NCBI GenBank assembly: GCA_002077045.2
Contig: KZ111146.1
Span: forward strand, 1,312,212 to 1,376,211
DNA from: Rachicladosporium sp. CCFEE 5018
Lineage: Eukaryota; Ascomycota; Dothideomycetes; Cladosporiales; Cladosporiaceae
DNA length: 64,000 nucleotides
Direction of reading: 5' to 3'
Positions within the stretch are counted from its first letter, which is position 1. Each line of letters opens with the position of its first letter. Shown one piece after another: positions 42,048 to 53,157 of the stretch. Under the pieces are notes generated by a model. The model did no database searches. It was given only the letters and a program-made list of their open reading frames with translations, and was not told the origin of the DNA. The position numbers and the translations under genes were made by a program.

Positions 42048-43088
42048 TCAACCCTTTCGATCGCTCTTCAAGTACTCCGTTATGTTTGCACGATGCTCAG
42101 CCAAATACTGTGCGGTCTTTCGATCATTCCGCTCCTTCACCCTCGCTTCCCACTCCCGGTATCCACTCATATCATGCTCATCTCCCGGCCTTGTGGAGAG
42201 TCCATGCGGTGTCCACGGATTCGGATCATCGATATCGTCAGCCGAGTTCTCCGGGCGAGATGGAGCTGGCGGGGAGTACCGCGGCAGTGGCTTGAATGTA
42301 GTGTCCTTTGGATCGACGACTGATATGGGAGGCTGCACAGGACCGGGATCCGGCTCATTCTCAGGAACATCCTCATCTTCCTCGTCTACGGCTGAGGACG
42401 AGTTGCCGGGTTGCGACACGGGAATCTGGGCTTTGGCGGGTGATTGAGCCCCTTCCTAGGGTGCGATTGGAGCTGTAGGGGATGGCAGTCCGGAGGGAGT
42501 GGGCAGAGCTGAGTCGGGCGGATGCTCGATACTGGTGATAATCTTCGCACTGGCTGTCTGCTGACCGGCGGCTGCTCTGTCGTCCTCGCTCATCATTGCG
42601 TTGGCTGCTGCGACAGCCGTTGCAATTTGCTCTGGCGTGGGCTCGTTGTTCTGCTCGATGGCGTTCGCAAAGCTCAGCCCTGTTCCTTCTGCGTCTGTCG
42701 TGGCGAGGTCTCCAGCTGTTCCATCTACCAGCCTAGTGTTCGCAAAGTTTAAGATCGGTCCATCTGCGCCCGTCGTTGCGAGGTCTCTCGCCGTAGCCCC
42801 TGCCAATTGAGCATTTGCATTCATACTTCCATGCTTGCCTGCCATGAGCTTCTGAGTCTTGTTCCGGAAGATATCTGGATCATCACGGAAGCCAGTAGCA
42901 TATTCCCTGTACTCTCTGGCCCTCTTCTCTCGACAATCAGGGCACATCGTATTGTCGTAGTAGTTATGCGTCTCGAGATTCCGCGGCCCGCAGTCGGCCA
43001 CGTTGCCGTTTCTGGCGACGAGACAACGTATGAAACCTGGGATCTTGTGGCCGCATTGGCTGGAATGGGACATGGTTGGGGCGCACAT
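42048..43088 (-). CDS. Unknown protein with in-frame TAG and conserved 3' extension (copy B)
   Basis: From ATG 43088 the frame encodes 210 aa to TAG at 42456-42458 and continues in frame for 136 codons to the next stop. The pre-stop part differs a lot from copy A (for example RNLETHNYYDNTMCPDCREK, and both 25-residue repeats are altered), while the second half of the post-stop part is almost identical (ADDIDDPNPWTPHGLST, DMSGYREWEARVKERND). Nucleotide changes there are mainly at third positions. The extension ends six codons later than in copy A (EYLKSDRKG). The stop context is CCC-TAG-GAA here and CCA-TAG-GAA in copy A. Confidence 0.6.
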
Positions 43089-43572
43089 CTTTCTAGGGGC
43101 CTTGATGATGGAGGATCGTGTGGAGTGATGATTTCTGAAAGACCAATTTGGCTGCTGAGTATTGCTGCCGCTGAATCAATACTTTGGACGAACGCCTATA
43201 TGTGACAAGACTGGAGCGAATTTTGATGGACTGTAAATGAAGCAACCCATGTGTTATGCTTTGCGGGCACCAAGTGGCATTGCTTGTAAGGTGCAAACAT
43301 GAGGGCGAGTGGAAAGAGAGAATGATACCTACCTTATGCACTTACTGTATGCCGCTTCCTCAGCTTCGTCGCCGGTCAGTTGGGATTAGCCCACGAGCTG
43401 CTTCCACTGCAAGTAAATTCAGGGTGACACTTCGCGAATACGTGCTTCTCTTAGCCATCTGATGGCTCCGTGAGGGTCATAGTACTGCAGTATGTACATG
43501 TCGGTGCAGCGTCTAGTCGCTGAATACACGCCCTGCGTCCAGTCTAATCACAGACAGTCGTCTTCATCATCC
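43089..43572. other. Intergenic (copy B)
   Basis: This 484-bp stretch is equivalent to 25485-25976, with several small indels. No feature seen. Confidence 0.4.
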
Positions 43573-43992
43573 TCACTTCTTCTGCGGGTCCTCAAGTATG
43601 CCCTCCGCCTCCAATCGTCTCCGTGCCTCCCCGAGTGCCCATGTCTGAATGCTATATTCCTGTCAGTCCTGCACACTACCTCGGCTCGCCTCCATAAATA
43701 TGACCTACCTCGTGTCCGGCTTATACCAGTACCCTACCACGCCGAATGCCAAACTGCCAAAGAACCCATAATACCACACATTCTCCCACCCCTCCTTCTC
43801 TGGCTTCTCCCCTGGCTTCACCCCGAACAACCACCCACCAGGAGGGTCATATTGGCTCTCTTCTGCGTGGCCGGCCTGCCGTGCTGCGGTAGTTGAGAGC
43901 TGGCGGTGTTGTATTGAGCGGACTGGAAGGCGCGGGACGATGTGTAGTTGGCCGCGGCTTGAGGCGATGATGCGGGAGCGCAGCGCGGACAT
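43573..43992 (-). CDS. Complex I ESSS subunit (NDUFB11-type) (copy B)
   Basis: Two exons (43992-43709 and 43651-43573; 57-bp intron, GTAGGT donor) give 120 aa. The mature part is identical in pattern to copy A, including GGWLFGVKPGEKPEKEGWEN and the membrane helix; changes are confined to the presequence (GQLHIVPRLPVRSIQ for GKLHIVPRLPLRSLQ). Confidence 0.88.
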
Positions 43993-45000
43993 GATCGTGG
44001 TGGCGGGGAGGTGTCCCGGTAGTGGAGGTGGGGTGTAGTGTATCTAGCGGTGCAGCTGCAGTGACTGGGCCGGCTATCTCTCAATGCATGCATGCACGTA
44101 CGGATGGAAGGACGCTTAGGGCGGTACCTTCCGCGCATGGGAATGCCAAGCACTGAAGTACGCTAGGGCATGGCTCCGCTCGGACGGAGCGGAGCGTGAT
44201 CTCGATCATCCCACTCTGCTGGAAACCCAGGATCTCTACGACTCTCTTGTCCACTTTACTGCATGAACATAGGTTCCTGCATAGAAGGATGCCACGATGA
44301 CATATCTCCGAATGCGTTTGTCCGGTATGACAGCAGTCATCATGAACTGCAACGTTGAATCTTACAACTGCCTCGGGCATAAGACTGGAGTTCGATATCC
44401 AGACCTCGCGCAGTAGGCCGGTCCAGCGTCGGGATCGCGCACAAACCGCCGCGACACGCCCTCGACCATAGTCTCCGACACTACTACGCTGCAGGACCGA
44501 TTTCCCCGTTCCCCAGTTGTCATCGGCCCCGTTCCCTGGGCCGATGAAATTGGTCACCACCAATCGAACCCTGTCAGGATGCAGCGGCCAAGGCCGTCCG
44601 AACTTCTGCGTTCCCGGCTACTGGACTTCAAACCCGCTTTTTCCTGCGCTTTACCTGGGACTGCATACGGAAAATGGAAATTCACGTGCTTGTTGACATT
44701 GTTGGCGACGCGTCGGTCCCAGTGACCGGTACTGCGCGAGCTGGCTCTCACCACCGCAGTCTCGGAGTCGGATCCGTGAGCATTCAACGTGCCATGTCTA
44801 GCACGACGCAGGCTGACTTGGTGTGTAGTCGGTCGCAGTCGGGGATTTCTAGGAGGGCTCAACTGTAAGTGACAGGCATCTTGTCTTGCCTTGTATAGAT
44901 TGACGTGCACGCTCTCCCCGTCTTTCATAACCTATCCCACTACTCTTGACCGTGCCCTTTGCAGGTTGCTTGCAGAGTGATCGATCAAGCCAAAGCCACA
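43993..45000. other. Intergenic, divergent promoter region (copy B)
   Basis: This 1-kb stretch is equivalent to 26391-27397 and well conserved, including the inverted repeat at 44173-44195. Confidence 0.4.
44173..44195. repeat. 9-bp inverted repeat, 5-bp spacer (copy B)
   Basis: Identical to the copy A element at 26571-26593 (GCTCCGCTC and GAGCGGAGC around GGACG), although bases on both sides differ between copies. Confidence 0.5.
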
Positions 45001-46424
45001 ATGTCGTTCATGGACGAGATGATCGATTCGCTGAACAGCGATATCTTTATGAGCGAACCCTCACTCGATCTCACTGGCACGCAGCGTCACTCGGTGGTGT
45101 CTGTCCCTTTAGAGGCGCCACTTCGAATCACCAAGCCATTACGCAAAAGCAGTTCCTTGACGCTACTTCGACTGTCATCTTCAACATGGGCGCAGGACGC
45201 CCCAGTATCGCCACTGACTGCCAATGCCGATCATGAACCACTCAAATGGGCGCAACCCGATTTCAGTGCATGCAGTCCAACTTCGACCAGAAGCCGAGCT
45301 TCTACCCGCAAGTCGTCGACAACGAGCATGACGAGTACAGCGGCGTCGTCAGTATCCGCAGTATCACCCACTCGATCGGCGTCACGAGGTGTGCCTGCGT
45401 TCCTCAAGCAGACGAAATCGTTCACCAAGCTGGCGGGCTGGCATCGTCACGCAGACCAGTCCACACCACCACCCACGCCACCCATCCCCACGTCTCCAGC
45501 ACGTAGCAGGCAGGCTAGTGTCAGCACTTGGAACTCCGAGTCGAGCAAGAGTCCCTTCTCTCAAGTCGAAGAGTACGGTCACCAGCTTCAGCGGATCCTC
45601 TCGACCCGCCGGACGAGGAAGCGGACCGCCACGCCACAGGCTGAGATCGAGATGGTACCTAAGATGCATGATCTCAACTACTTCCGCCCATTCACAACAA
45701 ACATCTCAGCCGGGACGGCAATGTGCGGTGCTTACATGCTTGCCAACAAGTCAGGTACGTGACCTACCCCTGCCTTACAAACCGCCTTTCTTACTAACAT
45801 CGCACACTCGTAGACCTCGCACCCTGGCCCACACTATTCACATCCACCCACAAGACTCCCGCTTGCGACGCACTCTCCCTCGCTCTCCTCATCGCCACCA
45901 CCTCAGATCAGATCCTCTCTGCCCTGACCGCCGCCACCCTGCCAGATATTCTCTTCGCCCTTCACCAGTCCCTGACCTCGGCCTCATTGCCCCGCGTCCC
46001 CATACGCCAAGCAAAAACTCTATATAAACACACCGACACCTACCTGTCGACTTACTCCACCCGATCCTGGTCACGGATTCGAGACCTCCTGTCACGAATA
46101 CCAACACCCTGCCTCGTCACCCTCGCCTTCCTCGTCACCATCGGTCGCGCACTCGAGGACAAGGGCGTCACTGTAGACGGCCTGCGTGCCGGCGTCTGGC
46201 TACTCAGAGTGATGTGGCCACAAGTCGAGATCAGGGAGGTCACTGATGGGGACGTGGAGGAGGGCGACGCAGTGACCGGCTTGCTTACAGAGTTTATTGA
46301 GGAGCTACTGAGCGAAGTGCCCGGGGAGGTCAGGAGTGTGAGGTGGCGAGGTGGTGGCAAGGGCTACGGGTTTGGGGATGGCGTTGACTTGATGAGTCTG
46401 CTTCACGACAAGGCACTGGCTTGA
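45001..46424 (+). CDS. Unknown Ser/Thr-rich protein with helical C-terminal domain (copy B)
   Basis: Two exons (45001-45754 and 45814-46424; GTACGT donor, CGTAG acceptor) give 454 aa, the same length as copy A. Changes are scattered (LLRLSSSTWAQ for LHRVSYSTWAQ, ACDALSLALLIATT for AADTLSLALLTATT). The acidic C-terminal block and the Ser-rich N-terminal part are kept. The equal length and mostly conservative changes argue for a maintained gene. Confidence 0.75.
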
Positions 46425-46959
46425 GTGGGGATGTATGAACGTATGATCGGTAGCTAGCTATAGACCGTGTTTATGAATGTATGTGTAAGATGTACTTTAC
46501 TTGCATAAAGGGTTGGAACAGCTAGCTCCCACACGACTCTGGAGCGACGCGAAGCGTTTGCATCACTCCGCCTCGACTTCACGCCTCGAAGCACATTTTC
46601 TCCAATGGAGTCCTTGTCCCAAGCGGACAGCTCGATGCATGGCCGCGTCATATTCGCAGCTCCCGTGTACTACCTACTGCCCCAGATAGAGCGACGAGAT
46701 TGACATACAAACATTATTGCACAACACATCAAGGATCCAGCTTGACCTTCAGACTCCGTGCTTACCTTGGTTCTCTACCAGACCGTCACGCTGACTGCTA
46801 AATTTATCGTTCCTGGCACGCTGGAACCAAGCAGGCATGAGAGAGACCTTGACAGAGCTGACAAGGCAGCAGGAGGTTATGTGATAGCGCACTGAAGTTC
46901 ACCTTCTGTGTCTGCTTTACCTTGTGGTCCGGCTGGCTGTGCTCGATGCCGCGACCACC
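46425..46959. other. Diverged block upstream of the copy-B-only HET gene
   Basis: After about 46500 this 535-bp stretch no longer aligns by eye with copy A, except for short patches. It contains the promoter of the HET gene that follows. Confidence 0.5.
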
Positions 46960-49032
46960 ATGTCTGGTAGTGATTACGCAATGTGCGAGTATTGCAAGGG
47001 CGTTACGATTGCGAGCATTTCTATTGGTGAGGGCTACAAGCATCGACCACTCGAGGACTTTGAGACCGCTGTCGACGACTGCGCAGGCTGCAGAGCACTC
47101 GTGAAGTGGACTCCGAACGAGTCCTATGATCTGTACCCCCAGACAACTGAGGTCTCGAGATATATCTCGGGATACTCATTGCTCTTACGCTTACGAACCA
47201 CCGATCGCGTCGGTGATTCAGCAGTCCGCGTCAAAAGACCCCGACTGCAGATCCTGTTTTGCAAGGAAGAGCAAGACGGAAGCTGGACCGTAAAGATCGA
47301 AGTACCCGAGGGACTTCGATACGAACAGGGCTCCATGGGGTTTCCCAGACATGGAGAAACTTATCTCGACCTGTTCACAGATCGGGCGGATCCGGCAGTC
47401 GGCTGGGACATACACGTGAAGTCCATGCTTCCACAAAGTACGGCCAGTATCGGCTCACTCCGCACAGCTGCATCGTGGCTTCGACAATGCCATGGGAGCC
47501 ATAGGCTGTGCAAAGATGCGGGTGTCATATCGAGGACAGCGATTGCACCGGCTCGCCTGCTCAGGGTACAGTCGAAAGGCAGGAGATTGGAGGTCTGTCT
47601 CATCGACACTGCAGACCCCCTTCCTCCCTTCGCTGCGCTCTCGTACTGCTGGGGAACTGCTCCCGCGTACTGGCGAACGACACTCGGAAATCTGACACAG
47701 AAAAGAAACGGGTTCGGCATTGCAAGACTGCCGTTGACTTTGAGACAGGCATGCCAGTTTGTGTTCAATATCGGTCTCAATCACATCTGGATTGATGCAC
47801 TCTGCATTATCCAGGACGACGAGCAGGACTGGCTTCGCGAGGCGGAGAAGATGCACGAAGTGTACGCCTTGGCTTATGTGACCATTGCTGCAGCTGCGTC
47901 TCGTAGCAGTCACGAAGGGCTTTTCAACGAACAATCCGTCGATCATACAGACCTCATGACTTCCTGCGCACCATTTAGCTCGCTATTGCCAGACAGACAA
48001 CGCAGTGTCTTGTATGTTTGCGATACGTACCCCCGAGGCGTTATGAATGCCAGGCATGATGCTGAGGCCCAACTTTGGAACACCGAGATACTCAACGGTC
48101 CTTGGAACCAGAGGGCTTGGACGTGTCAAGAGCGCATATTCGCGGCACGGATGCTATATTTCTCTGACTCGCAGCTTTTCTGGGAGTGCAGGACCACGCG
48201 AAAGTCGGAGGACAGGCTCCTGGTCGAACGTGAGATCGACGGCGGTATGTGGGAGGAAGTCTTGCGGCTCTTCAAAAGGTCCTTAATCGATGATAGCAAA
48301 TTGTCAGAGGTATGGGATCTTGGCCTTATCCCCGCTTACTCGGCTCGCAAGCTCACCTCCGGCCGTGACAAACTGATAGCCATATCCAGTCTGGCTCAAG
48401 CTATGCATCGTCGAAGCCCACACGTGCGCTATCTCGCAGGTTTGTGGCATGACGACTTGGTGCGTAGTCTGTGTTGGACCGTGGTCTGTAGCCTTGATCT
48501 CGTTGAATCCGTGGCTTCCTATCAAGCGCCAACTTGGTCGTGGGCGTCGCAGAACTCGGCCGTCAGCTACGCATGGGGACCCGTCCGAGACGCTGCTGGA
48601 ACGTCGAGCTCACACAATGTGAAGTGCGAGATCTGTCGCGTTAGTATCGCGCTTCTGAATGAGGGACATCCCTTTGGCGCGGTCATAGGCGGTGAGTTGC
48701 AACTCTGTGCGATGGTCCTCAGTCTTACGCGACTTACGTACACCTCCGACTACGCTACCTCTGTCGAAGGCAGTGATCGGCTGATCTACGTCGAGACTAG
48801 ATTCGACACGGGTACCAGACCGCAGATCTGTTCGGCTATACTGCTGATCCAAGAGCACGATCGATGCTATTTCCTCCTTGTAGAAACGATGGACACAGGC
48901 AAGGCGAAGCGGATCGGGTTGGCCTGCTTCCCGGGGTTTTTCGAGCTCGCGCGGACTTTGCGCGACCCATTCGTACCGCTTGATGCCTTCTCTGCTATCG
49001 AAGGAAACAAGGCTATCATGACAATTGTGTAG
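46960..49032 (+). CDS. HET-domain protein present only in copy B
   Basis: A single exon of 690 aa from ATG 46960; the frame continues upstream to 46924 but only with a GTG. The N-terminus has CEYCKGVTI and DDCAGCRALV, a possible zinc pair seen in long HET proteins, and CHGSHRLC before the domain. The HET domain (about residues 215-370) shows FAALSYCWG, RLPLTLRQACQF, HIWIDALCIIQDDEQDWLRE and MHEVYALAYVTIAAAAS; further on WNQRAWTCQERIFAARMLYF completes the pattern. This is the het-6/tol-like class of incompatibility proteins. It faces the neighbouring HET gene (49465-50886, minus strand) tail to tail across 432 bp. Copy A lacks it. Confidence 0.92.
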   Translation: MSGSDYAMCEYCKGVTIASISIGEGYKHRPLEDFETAVDDCAGCRALVKWTPNESYDLYPQTTEVSRYISGYSLLLRLRTTDRVGDSAVRVKRPRLQILFCKEEQDGSWTVKIEVPEGLRYEQGSMGFPRHGETYLDLFTDRADPAVGWDIHVKSMLPQSTASIGSLRTAASWLRQCHGSHRLCKDAGVISRTAIAPARLLRVQSKGRRLEVCLIDTADPLPPFAALSYCWGTAPAYWRTTLGNLTQKRNGFGIARLPLTLRQACQFVFNIGLNHIWIDALCIIQDDEQDWLREAEKMHEVYALAYVTIAAAASRSSHEGLFNEQSVDHTDLMTSCAPFSSLLPDRQRSVLYVCDTYPRGVMNARHDAEAQLWNTEILNGPWNQRAWTCQERIFAARMLYFSDSQLFWECRTTRKSEDRLLVEREIDGGMWEEVLRLFKRSLIDDSKLSEVWDLGLIPAYSARKLTSGRDKLIAISSLAQAMHRRSPHVRYLAGLWHDDLVRSLCWTVVCSLDLVESVASYQAPTWSWASQNSAVSYAWGPVRDAAGTSSSHNVKCEICRVSIALLNEGHPFGAVIGGELQLCAMVLSLTRLTYTSDYATSVEGSDRLIYVETRFDTGTRPQICSAILLIQEHDRCYFLLVETMDTGKAKRIGLACFPGFFELARTLRDPFVPLDAFSAIEGNKAIMTIV

Positions 49033-49464
49033 AGTGGACTGGGTCCAGTCCGTGGACAGATTGCCTGCGGACTTGCGGCGGCGCGGAAATCTGTGCCCTG
49101 CACGACTCACACGTATAGTCGTTACGTCGATGTACATGCCGTAGCTGCTCGTGGAGGACCGCCTGTTCCGCAACAGCACCGTACCTGAGCCCTTCATGAA
49201 CCAGTCTAGAGGCAGCGTCTCGTGAGTCTGCGTCCACTCACGAATCCTACATAGATAACGTTCGTCTAGCCCGAACGCTCGCAAGGTCAGCAGGTTGCCT
49301 CCATATGCGAAGTTTAGGTTTACGTACCATCATGTACACGCGCCGAGAATTGAAATTACTACATGACAGTAGCAAGTTAGGCCCGCTCGGATACAATCTT
49401 GTCGTTCGTATTGACAGTAGTTATGTCTAGGTCAGAGATTGGGGGCCGTGCGATTGTGCCCCTA
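49033..49464. other. Intergenic between two converging HET genes (copy B)
   Basis: This 432-bp stretch resembles copy A 29290-29708 at reduced identity, showing that the two haplotypes share the region 3' of the extra HET gene. Confidence 0.5.
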
Positions 49465-50886
49465 TCAATATGCCCAGAAACCCCGCAGATATACTGCGCC
49501 GAATGCAGCAAGAAGTACATAAGTAAGACCTAGAACTAGACCATCGCTCCCAAACGTCGCAACGGCAAGAACCGTAACTTGACTGACGAACATCGCCATC
49601 AGAGGTAATTTTGAGAGTGCTCCCACTATCATTCCCACGAAGATGCGAAGCCTCCGGAGATACTTGTGCTCCTCGATGGTATCCAAGCCGTATGATGCGA
49701 TCGGCTGTGACGTGCCATGGAAGCCAATGGCAGCATGAATGGTCCGTGTAGATCCTGTGACGATTTTCGTCAACGTCTTCAGTAACAAATGCCGTTCACT
49801 GTTCGGCTGGGTGAATTTTTGCAGTCCATCGCGGTACCAGCGATTGTCCCAATGTCGGACCATATGCAACACAATTCTATCCAACCCAATTATTCCTAGG
49901 ATCAGCGACAAGTGATCGGAGGACATAGCATTGTATATTGTGACTGTAAGCCCTGTATGTGTGATGGAGTAGGCTTTGATGTCCGTTAAGTGTCCCAAGG
50001 CAATGTATGATACAGTGCTGTCACGAAAGTCACTGGGGTCTCGAGCGAGGATTGAGCAGGGTTCCGACTGTTCTAGATTGATACCCCAGGCGAAGATTGA
50101 GAGATCGACAGATGTCCGGATAATCTCGTGTTGCAATCGTTGGAAGGCTTTTTGCCCTTCTCCATATAGGAGTGGCATATTAATACTGAAAATTCCCAGT
50201 AAAGAATATCCGACATCTTCGACTCTGGTTGTGGTGCGATCTGATGCCCAGCTCATACGTACAGCAACAGACGCCGTGCGGATGGCATTCGAATCAAGAA
50301 GATACTCTTGTGCGATGCCTGACGAGTAGGACAGAAGCGAAGCCAACTCTGCTTTTGTGCCCATCAGGAGATCGGTAGTACCATAGAAGAGCACCTCGCG
50401 TGGAGCGAGAAGCTCCTGCAGCGTCCAGCCCCGCTTGAACCAGCGGCTCTTCGAGAAAATTTCGATGTTGGCGACGTCGCTGACATGCATACCCTGCTTC
50501 CAGCGTTCGTCCGTGTCGAACTCATCAACGCGAGGCAGCGTGTTCCCATCGCAATCATCCATGAAGACATAGCATTCAGAAGAATCTTGGTACCACTTGA
50601 ACATCGAGTTGATGGCCTCGGACAGCTCTGCACTGCTGCTCTTGTCGATGCAGCACGTGTCAATCCAGGTCCACTCATAGCCAAGCTCCTTGGATAGCGC
50701 ACAACATCTCAGGATCTTCTTCCAACCCTGGCCTTCAGGATTGTAATTGCCAGAAAGGTGGGCCTGTAAGGTGACCTCCGGATCTGCCCTATCTTGGCTC
50801 CAGCAGTGCGAGAGAATACTGTACTTTACTTGCTGAGTATCGTAGAACTCCTCGAACGCCAGCGTTGTCGTGTTGAGGAGCCGCAT
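49465..50886 (-). CDS. HET-domain protein with C-terminal membrane segments (copy B allele)
   Basis: A single exon of 473 aa, the counterpart of 29709-31121. The HET domain blocks are the same (YSILSHCWS, WIDTCCIDKSSSAELSEA, WTLQELLAPREVLFYG). From about residue 195 the two proteins part: for example LLDSNAIRTASVAVRMSWAS here, and KAYSITHTGLTVTIYNAMSS for RSYSIIHAGLTITTYTAMPF in copy A. The C-terminal hydrophobic part (LRIFVGMIVGAL, YVLLAAFGAVYLRGFW) keeps its character but not its sequence. The pattern of a constant effector domain and a variable remainder is what is expected of an allele-recognition protein. Confidence 0.9.
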   Translation of the reverse strand: MRLLNTTTLAFEEFYDTQQVKYSILSHCWSQDRADPEVTLQAHLSGNYNPEGQGWKKILRCCALSKELGYEWTWIDTCCIDKSSSAELSEAINSMFKWYQDSSECYVFMDDCDGNTLPRVDEFDTDERWKQGMHVSDVANIEIFSKSRWFKRGWTLQELLAPREVLFYGTTDLLMGTKAELASLLSYSSGIAQEYLLDSNAIRTASVAVRMSWASDRTTTRVEDVGYSLLGIFSINMPLLYGEGQKAFQRLQHEIIRTSVDLSIFAWGINLEQSEPCSILARDPSDFRDSTVSYIALGHLTDIKAYSITHTGLTVTIYNAMSSDHLSLILGIIGLDRIVLHMVRHWDNRWYRDGLQKFTQPNSERHLLLKTLTKIVTGSTRTIHAAIGFHGTSQPIASYGLDTIEEHKYLRRLRIFVGMIVGALSKLPLMAMFVSQVTVLAVATFGSDGLVLGLTYVLLAAFGAVYLRGFWAY

Positions 50887-51645
50887 CGTGATGAATGACT
50901 ACGATGCCCTGACCCACGCAACTCTGATGTCTGGACCTCAGAATTCTGCAAGTATGTGGCAGAAGCCTGTGAGCTATCGGCGTGGGAGCACTCCATCGGG
51001 ACGTCGAAAGCATCGTCGCGCGCATAACGCAGTCGCTCAAGGCTGTCACTCAGCCTTGCAGGACATATGAGGTCGGCGGCGGAGGCCATGCGAAGCCATG
51101 GCCAATCGCTAAGCTCTTGCTAGTGTGACGCCAGCATCCCTGCTCGGCTACTTTATGCGTCGCCGTACCAACGACGATTGAGTAAACATGACTTCAAGCA
51201 AATTGTTCGAAGACGACATGTTTCAGGAGGAGAAGAGAAGAGCAATCACGCATCACATTCTCACAGCGACGAAGTCCAACCCATCGCACTCCGAGATCTG
51301 ACATCGCCGTTGACTTGACTGGGCCAAGCGGGGCAGTCAGACATTCCAGCCACCACCCCAGCCATTCGCACCTGCAAGAAGAGCTCTCAGACTCAAGCTA
51401 CGCTCCCCACCTTCCTCCGCACATCTCCATCTTCTAACATTGTTACACTGACACTGTCACTACAGAGTAGCATACTCGCATAGTCGCAAGACCGCCATAT
51501 CGCAATACCCTCTGTCGCTGAGACTCAATTCAAGACTCGAGCACACCTCCACACCGATAAGACTGCGGGGTACACCTCCAAATACCTCGACCAGCTCGAG
51601 CATTCCAACACCCATTCCTTGCCCACGAGGCGCCACCAGGGCACA
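50887..51645. other. Intergenic, divergent promoter region (copy B)
   Basis: This 759-bp stretch is equivalent to 31122-31874, conserved with small indels. No gene seen. Confidence 0.4.
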
Positions 51646-52843
51646 ATGCTCTCACTACCACCCTCGCTCCTCTCCCTCCTGGCCACCCTCCTCCTCACAC
51701 CGACCCTCACACTCGCCCGCCCACCACTGGAACTTGGCGTACCATTCGCCGAGCTCTTCAACCGCCAAGTATGCAATCAACAACCCTGCGGCTGGACTGG
51801 TCAACTCTGTTGTCCACTAGGAGCCTGCTATACCGACCTGTCCAACAACTAAGCGTCATGTAGCAGCACCCTGCTCGGCGCTGTTGCGCCATCCACACAA
51901 GCTGCCGGAGGATACTGGCAGTACTACACCACCACCTACACCCAGACCGATCTCGCCACAGTCACACAAACGATGAGCACATATGTCGGCGGAGCACCTG
52001 CCACAGTCGCTGCCGCAGCACCCACAGGCATGACCTGCAGCTACGCCCTCGGCCAGCAAGTCTGCGGCCAAACATGCTGCGCGAGCGACCAGTACTGCTT
52101 CGATGCCGGTTCGTCACAATGCTCCGCGGCCGCAGCAGCAGGCTCCTCAAGCTACTACACATCCTACTACAGCACCATGTACGCCAGCACGAACTCCGCC
52201 GGTGTGCCTCTGCGACCCACGTCAAGCACACTCATCATCGTCACCGAGACCTCCGCGCCAACCACGACCGTACCCTTTCTCGCACCAATCGCGACAGGCG
52301 CGAACATGACCCTCACCACAGCCGAAGCCTCCTCCTCCGGCCTCTCCGGCGGTGCCATAGCCGGCATCGTAATCGGCGTCCTGCTCGGCCTCGCCCTCCT
52401 CGCACTCCTGATATTCTACTGCTGCCTCCGCGGCCTCTGGGTGACGATCTTCGGCCGCAAACGCAAGGAACGCCGCACTGAGGTCGATGTCTATGAGCGA
52501 CACTCGCATCACGGGTCTGGCGCGGCGGCCGGAAGGACCTGGTACGGTGCTTCGAAACCGTCACGAGTCGAGAGACGAGACGAGCATAAGGGTCGGAATG
52601 GCCTTGCGTTTGCCGGAGCTTTGGCTGGGTTGTGGGCCATTCTGGGCTTGAAGAGACGGAGCAAGAAGAGGGATAATGAGAAGTATAGCGAGTATAGCTA
52701 TTCGAGTGACTATTATACTAGTGCTAGTGAGTAGTCTTGAGGTTATAGAGTTGTTAGAGGTGTTGCTAATCATGCTTGCAGGTTCAGCTAGTTCAGACGA
52801 TCGACGCACAAGGGATACGAGACGGTCCCAGTCGAGACGATGA
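51646..52843 (+). pseudogene. Cys-rich membrane protein gene with premature TAA (copy B)
   Basis: Aligned end to end with the intact gene at 31875-33072, with the same two exons (51646-52726, 52782-52843). A C-to-T change turns the glutamine codon after LSNN into TAA at 51850-51852, so translation would stop after 68 residues, past the signal peptide and the first Cys cluster. The remaining frame is open and well conserved, including the second Cys cluster, transmembrane helix and basic tail. Either this haplotype has lost the gene recently, or the short secreted product is made. Confidence 0.8.
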
Positions 52844-53157
52844 GGATGGTGACAGAATGAAGGGTTGCTATAAATTTGACATGAAGGGACATGAGAAAAG
52901 GTCGGGCCAATTGGCAAGTGGCGTTCATTTGAGCTTACGCTGTGGGCTCTCCAAGTGTTGGAGGACTCGATTCTAGCGGAGCAGGGAGCATAGTGTACAT
53001 ACCCGACCCAATGCACTCACATAGCTTCGCAAGCTTCCACTCACGTATGCATATCTCCTCGATTTATGTTATGCAGCTACTAGTAACTTCGCCTTCTTTG
53101 AAAATCCACGCTGTCGCGTAGTGCACTTTTGTTAAGTAGGCCCTCCACTCCTCGCTC
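52844..53157. other. Intergenic, converging 3' ends (copy B)
   Basis: This 314-bp stretch is equivalent to 33073-33386 and nearly identical. No feature seen. Confidence 0.4.

Noticed and set aside
46924..46959. Upstream start of the copy-B HET gene
   Set aside because: It would begin with GTG; the first ATG is at 46960.
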